Positions 38,051 to 47,735 of a DNA stretch of 64,000 nucleotides are shown here, one piece after another. Below the pieces are notes generated by a model. It saw nothing but the letters and a program-made list of their open reading frames with translations, was not told the DNA's origin and made no database searches. Both the position numbers and the translations under genes were made by a program. Origin of the DNA: Gloeobacter morelensis MG652769 (GTDB lineage: Bacteria > Cyanobacteriota > Cyanobacteriia > Gloeobacterales > Gloeobacteraceae); NCBI RefSeq assembly GCF_021018745.1, contig NZ_CP063845.1, positions 4,712,001 to 4,776,000 of the forward strand, given 5' to 3'. Positions within the stretch are counted from its first letter, which is position 1; each line of letters opens with the position of its first letter.

Positions 38051-39454
38051 ATGGGCGAACTGGGAACGATGGGCGGCACGCGCGATTTTTTGCCCGACGA
38101 GATGATCCGCCGTGAATATGTGATAGATACTCTCAAGGCCATCTTTCGCAAGTACGGCTTCGAGCCCCTGGAGACGCCTGCCATCGAGCGCTGGGAGACC
38201 CTGGCGGGCAAGTACGGCGAGGAAGGCGAAAAACTGATCTACCACGTGGTGAGCAGTGGTTCGCTGGATACCCTCAGGCCCGGCGAGCGCACCGAACACG
38301 CTCTGCGCTACGACCTGACGGTGCCGCTGGCGCGGGTGGCGGGCATGTACGGCGATCAGATGGTGTCCGACCCGGCCGATCCCAAAAAGCAAACCCGCCG
38401 CCTGCCCCGTCCCTTCAAGCGCTATCAAATCCAGCCGGTCTGGCGCGGGGATCGACCCGGCGAGGGCCGCTACCGCGAGTTTCACCAGTGCGACGCCGAC
38501 GTGGTCGGATCGACAAGCCCGATGGTGGAGACGGAGTTGATTGCCCTGACGGTCGAAGCGTTCAAGGCTCTGGGCTTTGCCGATTTCACCGTCAAGATTA
38601 ACCACCGCCAACTGCTGAAGGGGCTCATCGAGCGAGCTGGGATCGCACCGGCCAAAGAAGCGACGGTGCTCACCTCCATCGACAAGCTCGACAAACTGCC
38701 GCCCGAGAAAGTCCGCCTCGAACTGGCCGACAAGGGCCTGAGTGCCGACCAGGTCGACATCCTCTTCCAGCTCATTGCCCTGGAAGGCACCTCTGGGCAG
38801 GTGCTGGAGGGTGCCCGCTCGCTGCTGAGTGCTTCCGAAGCCGCCCAGCGGGGGATCGGCGAACTGGCAAAGCTGCTGAATTATCTGGAGGCGCTCGGGG
38901 TGGATAGTGCCCACTACCGCATCGACCTTGCCCTGGCGCGCGGCCTTGATTATTACACCGGCACCATCTTCGAGACGGTGACCGCCGCGAAGGTAGGTTC
39001 GGTTGGGGCGGGAGGCCGCTACGACCGGCTCATCTACGATCTTTCCGGCGGCAAGGCGGATCAGCCTGCCTGCGGCACCTCCTTTGGTCTCGACCGCATC
39101 CTGGCGGCTATGGACCAGCTCGGGCTTTTTGCACGCCTGCGCCGCGCCGGCGAGGTGCTGGTGCTGCACTTTGGCGATCCGGGCGTCTCGCAGGCGTGCT
39201 TCGAACTGGTGCGGGGACTGCGCGAGGCGGGGGTGCGCGCCGAATTGGGCTACCACGAGGAGCCTTTCACCCCAAACGGCATGCGCCAGCAGCTGGGCTA
39301 CGCCAACGAAAAAGGCTTTGCCTACGCGGTCATCGTCGGTCCCGACGAGATGGCCCAGGGCCAGGCCGCCCTTCGGGATCTGACCACCCGCCGCCAGGAG
39401 AAAATTCCGCTTGCGACGGCAGGATCGCTGATCGTCGGGCGTCTGCGCCCCTGA
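38051..39454 (+). CDS. hisS: histidine--tRNA ligase
   Basis: 467 residues; class II aminoacyl-tRNA synthetase. [11 protein letters not shown], the motif 2 region YRYQ-type [46 protein letters not shown] and the C-terminal anticodon domain with [10 protein letters not shown]. The signature loops for histidine binding (RGLDYYTG) are intact. Start ATG 38051 with GGCGG-like upstream bases; the trpC gene follows about 50 bases later. Confidence 0.96.
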   Translation: MGELGTMGGTRDFLPDEMIRREYVIDTLKAIFRKYGFEPLETPAIERWETLAGKYGEEGEKLIYHVVSSGSLDTLRPGERTEHALRYDLTVPLARVAGMYGDQMVSDPADPKKQTRRLPRPFKRYQIQPVWRGDRPGEGRYREFHQCDADVVGSTSPMVETELIALTVEAFKALGFADFTVKINHRQLLKGLIERAGIAPAKEATVLTSIDKLDKLPPEKVRLELADKGLSADQVDILFQLIALEGTSGQVLEGARSLLSASEAAQRGIGELAKLLNYLEALGVDSAHYRIDLALARGLDYYTGTIFETVTAAKVGSVGAGGRYDRLIYDLSGGKADQPACGTSFGLDRILAAMDQLGLFARLRRAGEVLVLHFGDPGVSQACFELVRGLREAGVRAELGYHEEPFTPNGMRQQLGYANEKGFAYAVIVGPDEMAQGQAALRDLTTRRQEKIPLATAGSLIVGRLRP

Positions 39455-39506
39455 GTGGTCGTCTGTACGCTGGTGCGCGGTGGTGTCAGAATATGTGGGC
39501 ACCTCC

Positions 39507-40406
39507 ATGTGTCGCACTGTGAAGATTCGTCGCCGTCCCGAACAGCCGCCGGTCGCCGTAGGTCCGCTGCAGTTTCAGCTGCAGGGCGCCGATGTCGAAC
39601 CGGGCAATATCCTCGAAAAAATTGTCTGGGCCAAAGAGCAGGAACTGGACCGCTGGCGAGAGCGCCTGCCGCTTGCCAAACTGCGGGCCCGCACCGCAAG
39701 CGCCCCGGAGGTGCGCAATTTTTTGGGGGCGCTGCGCCGCTCTCCCCATCCGGTCGCTGTCATCGCCGAGGTCAAAAAAGCGTCCCCGAGCCGTGGAGTG
39801 CTCAGAAGCGATTTTGATCCGGTAGCCCTCGCCCAGGCCTACACCCGTGGCGGTGCGGACGCCATCTCCGTGCTCACCGATGAAGCCTTTTTTCAAGGCA
39901 GCTTCACCAACCTCAGCCGTATCCGTGAGCAGGTGCCGCTGCCTTTGCTGTGCAAAGAATTTATCCTTAGCCCCTACCAGATTTATCTGGCCCGCGCCCA
40001 CGGGGCCGACGCTGTATTGCTGATCGCCGCCATCTTGAGCGACACCGACCTGGCCTACTTGATGCGGGTGGCCGACCAGCTGGGGATGGCGGCCCTAGTC
40101 GAAGTACACGATCTCGAAGACCTCGACCGCATTCTGGGCCTGGAAGGAGTGGCGCTGGTGGGCATCAACAACCGCAACCTGCTCAACTTCGAAGTGCACC
40201 TGCAGACTACCGAAACGCTTCTGGCCGAGCGGGGCGAACGGCTCGCCGAGCGCGGCATCACCGTGGTGAGCGAATCGGGCATTTACCAGGGTGCAGACCT
40301 GGCGCGCGTGCGCCAAGCAGGGGCGCGCGCGGTGCTGGTCGGCGAGTCGCTGCTGCGTGAAGCCGACCCGGCCCAGGCCGTCGGTCGGCTGGTGGAGGGC
40401 ATATGA
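39507..40406 (+). CDS. trpC: indole-3-glycerol phosphate synthase
   Basis: Tryptophan-pathway TIM-barrel enzyme, about 299 residues. [22 protein letters not shown] with the catalytic Lys, [39 protein letters not shown] and [16 protein letters not shown] are diagnostic. ATG 39507 and GTG 39519 (giving the common KIRRRP opening) are both possible starts. The ATGA junction with the downstream DUF5340 gene implies coupling. No other trp genes lie here. Confidence 0.95.
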   Translation: MCRTVKIRRRPEQPPVAVGPLQFQLQGADVEPGNILEKIVWAKEQELDRWRERLPLAKLRARTASAPEVRNFLGALRRSPHPVAVIAEVKKASPSRGVLRSDFDPVALAQAYTRGGADAISVLTDEAFFQGSFTNLSRIREQVPLPLLCKEFILSPYQIYLARAHGADAVLLIAAILSDTDLAYLMRVADQLGMAALVEVHDLEDLDRILGLEGVALVGINNRNLLNFEVHLQTTETLLAERGERLAERGITVVSESGIYQGADLARVRQAGARAVLVGESLLREADPAQAVGRLVEGI

Positions 40407-40630
40407 TGCAGATTCCTGTACCCGCCCACATCCACTACGAGACCCTCCTGCGCGTCCTGGAGCGGCAGACTGCCGCTGCGGTGATTCAGGTCGATCACGC
40501 CAGTCTGGAGGAATTGCAGGAATTGATGCGCACCCTGCGCAAGGCTTTTTCTCAACAAAAGCATCTGGAGGAGCGCTGGGAGCGGCAAGGTCTCCATCTC
40601 GATCCGCGCTGGTCCTACGAGCAGCCTTGA
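40403..40630 (+). CDS. DUF5340 small protein
   Basis: 75 residues, [49 protein letters not shown]. The opening and the LERQT...LRKA helices match the small cyanobacterial family DUF5340. It starts inside the trpC stop (ATGA), so it is translationally coupled to trpC. Function unknown. Confidence 0.85.
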   Translation: MMQIPVPAHIHYETLLRVLERQTAAAVIQVDHASLEELQELMRTLRKAFSQQKHLEERWERQGLHLDPRWSYEQP

Positions 40631-40633
40631 GCG

Positions 40634-41236
40634 CTATGGCTCCAGCACCAGCGACTGAAAAGGCAATGACGTACGACCGGTAAGATCTGTGAACACCGTT
40701 GGGATGCGGCCCAAAATGGCTTCGACCACCTGGTGGGTCGCGTCCTCCGGAAGCATCTGGTAGCGCAGCTGCAGCCGCTCGTCCGGGAACCAGGCGCGGC
40801 CCAGGCGCTGCAGGTCCTTGAGTGTCAGGCCCCCTTCGCCGAAGTTGGGAAACAGTTGCAGACCGCTTAGCCGACCCCGCTCGAAAAAGGCGCGCACAAA
40901 GGTGCCCTGGGCGGTGACGGCAGGTCCGTCGGGCAGATGGAGCGCTTCCCCACCCGGCAGGTACAACATTGCCATCGCCGCCTTGCGCTGGAGGTGAGCG
41001 CTTTGCTCGAGGGCCGACCAGGCATGAACGCGGGTGTAGGCGGCAAAATCGGCCTCGCGCATCCCCAGGTACAAGCGATCGGCTTCCAGGGCCGGGCGGG
41101 CGCGCGTCTGGGGCAAAATTTCCTGGGGAAGCTGGCCGTTTTTAACGGGCAAACCGGACGCGGGCAATGCAGCCAGCCATAACAGGAAGCAACCCCCGCC
41201 AAACAGCCGCCCGGCTTTCAATGGCTCTCTCCACAC
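40634..41236 (-). CDS. hypothetical exported protein
   Basis: About 200 residues with a hydrophobic N-terminal segment (FGGGCFLLWLAALPASG) that looks like a signal or anchor. The rest, with LTLKDLQRLGRAWFPDERLQLRYQMLPEDATHQVV and an FLV-type end, belongs to no family I recognise. GTG 41236 and TTG 41221 (after GGAGAG) are both possible starts; longer frames would run into the HEAT gene. Confidence 0.55.
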   Translation of the reverse strand: MWREPLKAGRLFGGGCFLLWLAALPASGLPVKNGQLPQEILPQTRARPALEADRLYLGMREADFAAYTRVHAWSALEQSAHLQRKAAMAMLYLPGGEALHLPDGPAVTAQGTFVRAFFERGRLSGLQLFPNFGEGGLTLKDLQRLGRAWFPDERLQLRYQMLPEDATHQVVEAILGRIPTVFTDLTGRTSLPFQSLVLEP

Positions 41237-41265
41237 CCCACCGGCTGTACGAACACCGTCGGCCC

Positions 41266-41685
41266 CTAGCGCACAGAGGCCCCGAGGCGCTCCAGGGTCG
41301 ATTCGCACTCGGCGCGCACCATGCTGTCTTCGTCGCGGCCGGCGGCGATTTCGAGCGCCTTGACGGACTTGCGGTTGGCCAGTTCGCCCAAAGCAAAGGC
41401 ACAGGACTGGCGGACCTCGGCGGACGAATCTTTGCCGAAGCCGAAGGCGTTGCCCTTGAGCATCTGCTCAAGGCGACCCACCGCGGCCTGGGACTTGAGC
41501 TTGGCCAGTGCCATCACCGTGGTCGCCCGGGAATGCTCGTCGCCGTTGCTGAGGGCGGACAGTAGGGCTTGCTCGGCCTGCGGACCCCCGATGTCGACCA
41601 GTTCGAGAGCGGCGCGGACCTGACCGACGCGGCCACTGTTGGCCAGCAGCGAAGCTAGGGCTTCAATCCGTTTTACGTCTGCCAT
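41266..41685 (-). CDS. HEAT-repeat protein
   Basis: 139 residues of three to four short helical repeats (VKRIEALASLLANSG, GGPQAEQALLSALSNGDEHSRATTVMALAKL, SSAEVRQSCAFALGELANRKSVKALEIAAG). HEAT/PBS-lyase-type repeats act in protein docking; in cyanobacteria related proteins include phycobilisome lyases and NblB. No catalytic residues can be assigned. ATG 41685 follows GGAGGAATG-type bases. Confidence 0.85.
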   Translation of the reverse strand: MADVKRIEALASLLANSGRVGQVRAALELVDIGGPQAEQALLSALSNGDEHSRATTVMALAKLKSQAAVGRLEQMLKGNAFGFGKDSSAEVRQSCAFALGELANRKSVKALEIAAGRDEDSMVRAECESTLERLGASVR

Positions 41686-41984
41686 GTCATCATTCCTCCT
41701 GTGGCTACCAAACAGTAACGGTTGGCGTTGCTTGGTTTCAATCTAGATCCAATCGCGACCTTTCAAAATCTCTCTATGAGCGAGCGCTTTCATCAAAGTT
41801 CAACAAACTTCGAAAACTGGCCACTGTCGCCCCAAATTGGTAAAGTTCTCGAAATAAAGAGGCGGGGATCGCTGGCATTGGCCGATTATTTGAAACAATA
41901 TTTAATCAATTTCGCGAAAAAGCTTATTTGCTTGGCACAAGCCGCCGCCCACCGCGGGGAATGGTAGGGTGAGGAGCGGCGCCG

Positions 41985-42599
41985 GTGGAGGGCCAAATCG
42001 TGGAACAAGGACCAAGCAAGCAGCCGTCCGGCAGCGACGCGCTCAAAGCGGCATTGCTCCGGCAGGTAGTCAGGCCGCAACCGAGCCTGCTCGATCTGCA
42101 GCCGTTGATCGCCCGATTGCAGCAAAGCTGGCAGCCCCCTTCGACGGGCGAAGCTTTGGCCGCCATGCTCGACGGCCTTTGGCAGCTGCGCTATACCACC
42201 GCCAATGCCCTTTCCAGGCTCGGTCTGGACGATCTGCCGGGGGTGGAGCGCCGCCGCACCTATCAGTTTGTCGATGCGGCCAATAGCCGACTGTACAACC
42301 TGGCGGAGGTGGAACTGGCCGGGGGGCTTGCGCGGGGCACGATCCTGGTGCGCGCCGCTTTGCGCCTGGGCGCAGTGCCCCGGGTACACGTGCACTTTGA
42401 GCGCTCCGCACTGATCTGGGGCGGTATCGACGAATTTGGCACCGCCGAGGAGGCTATCGGTCGCCTGGATGCAGGGGAAGGTGTGGGAATACGCTTCGAT
42501 GTGCGCAGCGAAGGGAGCGTCGATACGCTCTACATCGACACCGACTTGCGCATTGCCCTCGGCAATCGCGGCACGATATTTATTCTGACCCGACCCTAA
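41985..42599 (+). CDS. PAP/fibrillin family protein
   Basis: 204 residues. LLDLQPLIARLQQ, LDGLWQLRYTTANALSRL and the beta-rich C-terminal half with LYIDTDLRIALGNRGTIFILTRP match the plastid lipid-associated PAP/fibrillin family, known from plastoglobules and cyanobacteria. Its presence does not by itself indicate thylakoids. The first residues up to about 25 may not all be translated, as the ATG lies inside an A/T-rich region without a clear ribosome site. Confidence 0.8.
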   Translation: MEGQIVEQGPSKQPSGSDALKAALLRQVVRPQPSLLDLQPLIARLQQSWQPPSTGEALAAMLDGLWQLRYTTANALSRLGLDDLPGVERRRTYQFVDAANSRLYNLAEVELAGGLARGTILVRAALRLGAVPRVHVHFERSALIWGGIDEFGTAEEAIGRLDAGEGVGIRFDVRSEGSVDTLYIDTDLRIALGNRGTIFILTRP

Positions 42600-42689
42600 C
42601 CCACGGGTGCCTTGAAGAACATTCCTCACGCTGATCTCAGCAGAGCCCTCAGAGCTGACAACCCTGTACTCCACACACAAATTTGAGCC

Positions 42690-43820
42690 TTAGCGGCGAC
42701 TTATTGATGTTGAAGACCTCTCTCTATCGATCGGCTCCGAGGCGAGCTTTTTCTTGAGTTCATCGAGTTCTACTTGGGCAGCGGCGATCGATTTGCGCAG
42801 GTCGTCGCTGGCAAATTCGTCGCTGCTGCGGGCGAGCACTTTTTCCATCGCGGCGATGTGGGCGGTCTTGAGGGCCAAGTCGGCCGGGACGGCGAGGTCG
42901 GGAGCCACCCCGGTGCCTTCCCAGTTGGTGCCGGTGATCGGGCTCACCGAACGGGCGTAGGGGACGAAGACGCCAAAGTGTTCGTCCAACCGTTCTAGAC
43001 TGCCCGGATGGGCGCCCCCGGCGGTGGTCTCGCCGACAACGGTGACCCGGCCCAGAGCCTTGAGGTTGTAGGCAAATTCTTCGGCGGCCGAGAAGGTCTT
43101 GCGGCTGGTGAGCAGGTAGACCTCCTTGCCTGAAAATCGTGGCGCGGGCAGATCGGCGCTCGTCCAGGTCTCGCTTTTGCTGTCGGTGGGGCGCGCGTAG
43201 ATCGTGTTGAGGTGGACGGGTTTGCCGTCGAGCAAATAGGAGGTCAGCAGCGCCACCATCCGGGGGCTGCCGCCGCCGTTGGCGCGCAGATCGACGATGA
43301 GGGCGTCGGTGTGGGCCACAAAGCGCATCGCCGCCGCCGCCGTCTCAGCCGCCTGATCCGGGGCAATAAAGCCGCGCAGTTCGAGATAGCCGATGTTGCC
43401 CGCCAGGCGTTCAACTTTTTGAAAACCGTGGTTGCGCCAACTGTTGAACCGCTGGGTCCAGGCTGAGTGTTGCCAAGTCGAGAGGGGTTTGTGGCTGTAG
43501 ACGACCCGCAGGTGCCGATCGCGGCTGAGTTGCTGCAGATTGTCGGTGAGCACCGCCGCCAGGATGCGGGCACTGGCAATGTTTTCGTACTCTTGCTTCT
43601 GCCCACGCCGGCGGATATCGGCCACAAGCCGCGCCGCCACCTCCGGAAAGACGTAGCCGCGCTCCAGCGCCACCAGCATTTTCTCGATCACCACCGCGCG
43701 GGTCTGCCCATCGATAGCCAGATCCGGCTGATCTCGGTCGATGGGAGGGTAGGCCGTCACGGGTCGGGCAGCACCGAGGGCAAGGACGAGAACCAGTACA
43801 GCAGCAAGAAACTTTTGCAT
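42690..43820 (-). CDS. S41 family peptidase, no PDZ
   Basis: 376 residues with a signal peptide (MQKFLAAVLVLVLALGAARPVTA). The core is S41 (GNIGYLELRGF, ALIVDLRANGGGSPRM, YLLTSRKTFSAAEEFAYNLK with the nucleophile Ser, VVGETTAGGAHPG). The PDZ domain of CtpA-type processing proteases is missing, so it is closer to the IRBP/tricorn-like group. D1 processing is therefore not implied. A charged coiled tail follows the protease domain. Confidence 0.88.
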   Translation of the reverse strand: MQKFLAAVLVLVLALGAARPVTAYPPIDRDQPDLAIDGQTRAVVIEKMLVALERGYVFPEVAARLVADIRRRGQKQEYENIASARILAAVLTDNLQQLSRDRHLRVVYSHKPLSTWQHSAWTQRFNSWRNHGFQKVERLAGNIGYLELRGFIAPDQAAETAAAAMRFVAHTDALIVDLRANGGGSPRMVALLTSYLLDGKPVHLNTIYARPTDSKSETWTSADLPAPRFSGKEVYLLTSRKTFSAAEEFAYNLKALGRVTVVGETTAGGAHPGSLERLDEHFGVFVPYARSVSPITGTNWEGTGVAPDLAVPADLALKTAHIAAMEKVLARSSDEFASDDLRKSIAAAQVELDELKKKLASEPIDRERSSTSISRR

Positions 43821-44043
43821 AGCGAATTTCCTTGACTAATCGATCCCACAGCTTCGCCGATAAGTCGCCTCAGCAAGCTTTACCACCCGTGGAAATCCGG
43901 AACGCAGCGACAGGACAGGCATCTCGCTGATATTAATTTATTAGTAGCTAGAATCTCTGTCAAGCCCCGACCCAGGCAGCCTGCCCCAAAGGTGCCCCGC
44001 GGCGGCTGCGTGCTAGAATGCACCGCCGAGAAACGAGGCGCCT

Positions 44044-45807
44044 GTGACTCAGCCCAGACCTGTGTACCTGATTGCTCCCACCCTGGCGGGGCGTAAACTG
44101 GCCCAGGCCCTGCAGGCGCTGTTGCCCGAAGCAGTGCTCTGGGAGCGACCGCTCGGCGCACTGGAAAGCGTCTGGCGCGAGGCGGGGCAACTGGTGTTTG
44201 TGCTGGCGGTTGGGGCGGTGGTGCGGCTGATTGCGCCCCTGCTTGCCGACAAGCGCACCGATCCGGGCGTAGTGGCGATAGACGAGGCGGGGCGCTTTGC
44301 TGTGAGCTTGAGCGGGGGCCACGTCGGGGGAGCGGATGCCCTGGCTGAGCGGATCGCCGCACTGCTGAGCGCCACGGCCGTGCTCACCGGTGCCGGCGGC
44401 CGCCACGGCCTGCCGCCGGTCGACTTGTTGGGCAAAGCCTACGGCTGGCGGGCCGGGGAGGCTTGCGACTGGAACCGCGTGGCGGCCCTGGCGGCGGCGG
44501 GGGAGCCGGTGCAGGTGGTGCAGGAGTGCGGCCTCGACCTGTGGCGCGCCGCTCTGCCCGAGAATCACCCGTTTGTGGATGCCGCGGCGGCAGGCAGGTT
44601 GTGGATCAGCCACCGGCTGCCGGAGGTCGGTACCCTGCCCACGGTGCGCTGGCATCCGCGGGTGATCTGGCTGGGGGTTGGCTGCGAGCGGGGGATCGCC
44701 GCCGACTTTCTCGAGCAATCGATCCGGCAGGCGCTGGCCGGTGCGGGGCTGGCCTTCGAGGCGGTGGCGGGGATTGCCAGTCTGGATATCAAAGCCGACG
44801 AAGCGGGACTGCTGGCGGTGGCCGAGCGCCACGGCTGGCCCGTCCGCTTTTTCGACGCTGCTGCGCTAGCCCGCTGCCCGGTGCCCAACCCTTCGCAGGC
44901 CGTGGCGGACTGTGTGGGGACTGCCTCGGTGGCCGAGGCTGCGGCGCTGTTGGCGGGCGAGGCTTTGCAACTGGTGGCCCCCAAGCGCGTATTTAAGGCG
45001 GCCGGAGCGGGCGCCTGCACGGTAGCCGCCGCCGTCGCCCTTCAGGAATTTAACCCGGCGCCGGGCAGACTGCTGCTGATTGGCAGCGGCCCAGGAGCGC
45101 TCGATCAAGTTACCCCCGCTGCCCGCGCTGCCCTGGGAGCGGCCCAGGTGGTGATTGGCTATCAACTCTATATCGATCTCATTCGGCCGCTGCTTGCACC
45201 CACCCAGATCGTCGAGACCAGCCCAATTACCCAGGAGGTGGCGCGCGCCGAGCGGGCTATCGCCCTGGCGAAGCGAGGTCTGGCGGTGGCGGTCATCTCC
45301 AGCGGCGATGCGGGTATCTACGGCATGGCCGGGCTGGTGTTTGAGCGGCTGGCCCGGGGCGGTTGGAACGGCCAAGCTCCCGCCGTGGATGTCCTGCCCG
45401 GAATTACCGCCCTGCAAGCCGCCGCCGCCCGCGTCGGCGCCCCGCTGATGCACGACTTTTGCGCCATCAGCCTCTCGGACCTGCTCACGCCCTGGCAGAC
45501 GATCTGCACCCGGCTTGAAGCCGCCGCCCGGGCCGATTTTGTCGTCGCCCTCTACAACCCCCGCTCCGCTTCGCGCACCCAACAAATTGCCCAGGCGCGC
45601 GAAATCCTGCTCGCCCACCGCGATCCGGCTACCCCCGTCGCCCTGGTGCGCTGCGCCTACCGCCCCGACGAGCAGGTGAGCCTGCACACCCTGGCTGATC
45701 TCCCTTTGGAATCCGTCGACATGCTTACCACGGTCCTCATCGGCAACCGCGCCACCTTCCGCCGGGGCGACCGGCTGATCACCCCCCGGGGCTACCCGCA
45801 TCCCTAG
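44044..45807 (+). CDS. cobJ: CbiG-CobJ (precorrin-3B methyltransferase) fusion
   Basis: 587-residue cobalamin-synthesis fusion. The first half is CbiG-like (LAVGAVVRLIAPLLADKRTDPGVV, GGHVGGADALAERIA), the second a precorrin-3B C17-methyltransferase (LLLIGSGPGALDQVTPAARAAL, VISSGDAGIYGMAGLVFE, ALYNPRSASR). Such fusions of CbiG with CobJ are common in cyanobacteria. The start is GTG 44044; no cobalamin riboswitch is visible upstream. Adenosylcobalamin would also be needed by the B12-binding radical SAM enzyme in this window. Confidence 0.95.
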   Translation: MTQPRPVYLIAPTLAGRKLAQALQALLPEAVLWERPLGALESVWREAGQLVFVLAVGAVVRLIAPLLADKRTDPGVVAIDEAGRFAVSLSGGHVGGADALAERIAALLSATAVLTGAGGRHGLPPVDLLGKAYGWRAGEACDWNRVAALAAAGEPVQVVQECGLDLWRAALPENHPFVDAAAAGRLWISHRLPEVGTLPTVRWHPRVIWLGVGCERGIAADFLEQSIRQALAGAGLAFEAVAGIASLDIKADEAGLLAVAERHGWPVRFFDAAALARCPVPNPSQAVADCVGTASVAEAAALLAGEALQLVAPKRVFKAAGAGACTVAAAVALQEFNPAPGRLLLIGSGPGALDQVTPAARAALGAAQVVIGYQLYIDLIRPLLAPTQIVETSPITQEVARAERAIALAKRGLAVAVISSGDAGIYGMAGLVFERLARGGWNGQAPAVDVLPGITALQAAAARVGAPLMHDFCAISLSDLLTPWQTICTRLEAAARADFVVALYNPRSASRTQQIAQAREILLAHRDPATPVALVRCAYRPDEQVSLHTLADLPLESVDMLTTVLIGNRATFRRGDRLITPRGYPHP

Positions 45808-45910
45808 CGGCGCTCCTGCCGCTCAGTAGACGAGAATTGCTTTTGCTTTTGTTTATCGTGCAGAACATGATAAAAATTGCACAAACCCGGACAAAGGAAA
45901 AATCCCCTTC

Positions 45911-46333
45911 ATGAGTGCACAAGGACCCGACAATTTCGATGCCCGTCTCGACCGCCTGACCCGGCTGGCCGAAGCAAACGTGCAGGCGCTGACCGAATTG
46001 CATACCCTCGCCGCAGTCCACTTCCGCTCGCTCGATGCCCTGTGCGGTCAGATCGCCGATACCAACCGCAGTGTGCAGTCCCTCTCGGAGATGATCGCCA
46101 CCCAGTCGCGCGACTTGCAGGCGATCGCCTGCAACGTCGAGAATCTGGTGGATTCCTACATCCAGCAGGCCCTCTCGCTCCAGTCCGGAGTCGAGCGGCG
46201 CACCGAGACGCTGCACGCGGTCACCGCCCGCCGCCACGACGCACTGCACGGCGAGATTCGCGCCATCCGCGAGGATACCCGCCAGCTGCAAAGCGAGAAC
46301 CAGCAGATTCTTCAGCTTCTGCAAAGGCAGTGA
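45911..46333 (+). CDS. coiled-coil hypothetical protein
   Basis: 140 residues, almost all helical (ARLDRLTRLAEANVQALTELHTLA, LQAIACNVENLVDSYIQQALSLQS, LQSENQQILQLLQ) with no membrane segment or catalytic motif. ATG 45911 follows AAAGGA at a suitable distance. No family recognised. Confidence 0.65.
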   Translation: MSAQGPDNFDARLDRLTRLAEANVQALTELHTLAAVHFRSLDALCGQIADTNRSVQSLSEMIATQSRDLQAIACNVENLVDSYIQQALSLQSGVERRTETLHAVTARRHDALHGEIRAIREDTRQLQSENQQILQLLQRQ

Positions 46334-46384
46334 TTGAGATTTCCTGCACCCGATTGCACTGCGATTGCGGCGCCGTCCTCAAGC

Positions 46385-47551
46385 TCACTTGAGCCTATAC
46401 TGATCAAGCATCGCCTGGACGTGGCGGGGGATCAGTTTTTTAAGCTTGTCCGGGCGGTGCGTCTTCAGGTAGTGCCAGTTGCGCGTCTGCTTGTTTTCGA
46501 CGGCGAGGCGGGCAAATTCGAGGCCGCGCGGCCCGAAGTGCTCGACTTGCCAGGTGAATAGCTGCGCCAGCAAACTCGGCAGCGTGATGGCCGGTTTGCC
46601 CAGGTAGCGCAGAATCTGTTTCATCGCCTCGGTGCGGTTGCCGCGGTCGGTGAACCGGCCGATTTCGAGATCGTCTCGCAGCAGGTTGAAAAGCGCTTCT
46701 CCCTGCTCATTACGCACAAGAAACCACTGCCAGCCGATGTCGGCGGCCATATACCCGACGCTCAAATCCGCAAGGCCGTTGGTCTGATCGAAACAGGACA
46801 GGCACGCCTGGGGAAAGCAGCCCCGAAGCTTGTCCATGGGCATCTCGAAGTAGCTCACCTTCTCGATCGCACCATTTTCGTGCCAGAACCAGATGCGAAA
46901 ATCCGCCATAAATTCGAGCTTTTTGACCGTCAGGGGCGAGCGGCTGGTGGTCTTGATCAGGCGCTGCCAGTTGGCGAAGGTCATGTTATCGGTGCACACC
47001 AAACCGACCACATAGAGCTTTTCAAGGCCCAGTTGTGCTTCAATGGCCCGCAAAGCACTCACCTGGCAACCGACGCCGACTACCGCCAGCCGACGGATAC
47101 CTTGTCTTTTGACCTCGGGCACCAGGTCCAGAATTGGGGCTAGATCCCAGCGCGAGCCGCCGGTGTGCGCCAACTCCGCCGCGTTGCGCACCAATACCGG
47201 CGTGCCGGTGTTGTCGGGGTTGCGGCGGGTGGTGAGTACCGCCTCGACTTTGCCGCTATCGAGCAACCGCTCCAGGAGGGTGCTCACAGCACCGCCAGTC
47301 TGGCTGTCGGGACGGGGCGTGCCCAATCGGGCAGCGTGCATCGAGCGGAACACCCCAAAGTACAGCTCGTCGCCCGACAACCGGCGGCTACGGCCGTGCA
47401 ACTGCGCTTCGCGCCCACTCACCCGATCGTCCTCGAAAGGGCAGATTTCCTCGACGTGCGCTTCGAACTGGGAATGAAAGCACAGACCACAATTGCTGCA
47501 GGTGCGGTTCTGCAGCAGCGGGTAGGCAGGACCAATCGGCGCTTGAGTCAT
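46385..47551 (-). CDS. FrhB-type flavo-Fe-S protein, BciB-like
   Basis: 388 residues. N-terminal CSNCGLCFHSQFEAHVEEICPF and later QACLSCFDQTNGLADLSVGYMAADIGWQW give Fe-S and flavin-binding motifs of the F420 hydrogenase beta family; LAVVGVGCQVSALRAIEAQLGLEKLYVVGL is typical. In cyanobacteria the main member is BciB (F-DVR), a ferredoxin-dependent 3,8-divinyl-chlorophyllide reductase, which is the leading assignment. Related plant and bacterial enzymes act on 7-hydroxymethyl chlorophyll, so specificity is unproven. Confidence 0.75.
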   Translation of the reverse strand: MTQAPIGPAYPLLQNRTCSNCGLCFHSQFEAHVEEICPFEDDRVSGREAQLHGRSRRLSGDELYFGVFRSMHAARLGTPRPDSQTGGAVSTLLERLLDSGKVEAVLTTRRNPDNTGTPVLVRNAAELAHTGGSRWDLAPILDLVPEVKRQGIRRLAVVGVGCQVSALRAIEAQLGLEKLYVVGLVCTDNMTFANWQRLIKTTSRSPLTVKKLEFMADFRIWFWHENGAIEKVSYFEMPMDKLRGCFPQACLSCFDQTNGLADLSVGYMAADIGWQWFLVRNEQGEALFNLLRDDLEIGRFTDRGNRTEAMKQILRYLGKPAITLPSLLAQLFTWQVEHFGPRGLEFARLAVENKQTRNWHYLKTHRPDKLKKLIPRHVQAMLDQYRLK

Positions 47552-47648
47552 TGCTAAACAGCCCCCGGGGCGGTGGATTCAAAAAATCGGTAGTTTACAT
47601 GGTAGGCCGTGTCGGCAGCACGGGCCAGAGGGGAATGTCCAGCGTGGC

Positions 47649-47674
47649 GCCGAGGCACCCCGGGGTGCCTCGGC
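47649..47674. repeat. perfect 26-bp palindrome upstream of mdh
   Basis: GCCGAGGCACCCC at 47649-47661 is followed immediately by its exact complement to 47674, with no spacer. It lies 62 bases before the mdh start, between divergent genes (BciB-like and mdh). It could be an operator or a hairpin in the mdh leader. Confidence 0.75.
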
Positions 47675-47735
47675 AGTTCGGCAGAAACGTCGGCACAGAC
47701 CAGTGGGAGTACAATAGGCCCCAGGAGGGGATTTC

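Noticed and set aside
41722-41967. Small plus-strand frame before the fibrillin gene
   Set aside because: No ribosome site, no recognisable domain, A/T-rich intergenic composition; could be chance.
43821-44043. Possible cobalamin riboswitch before CbiG-CobJ
   Set aside because: No B12-box-like sequence or characteristic stems could be seen by eye.
45806-45823. AGCGGC/GCCGCT stem after CbiG-CobJ
   Set aside because: Only six base pairs and no T-run; not supported as a terminator.
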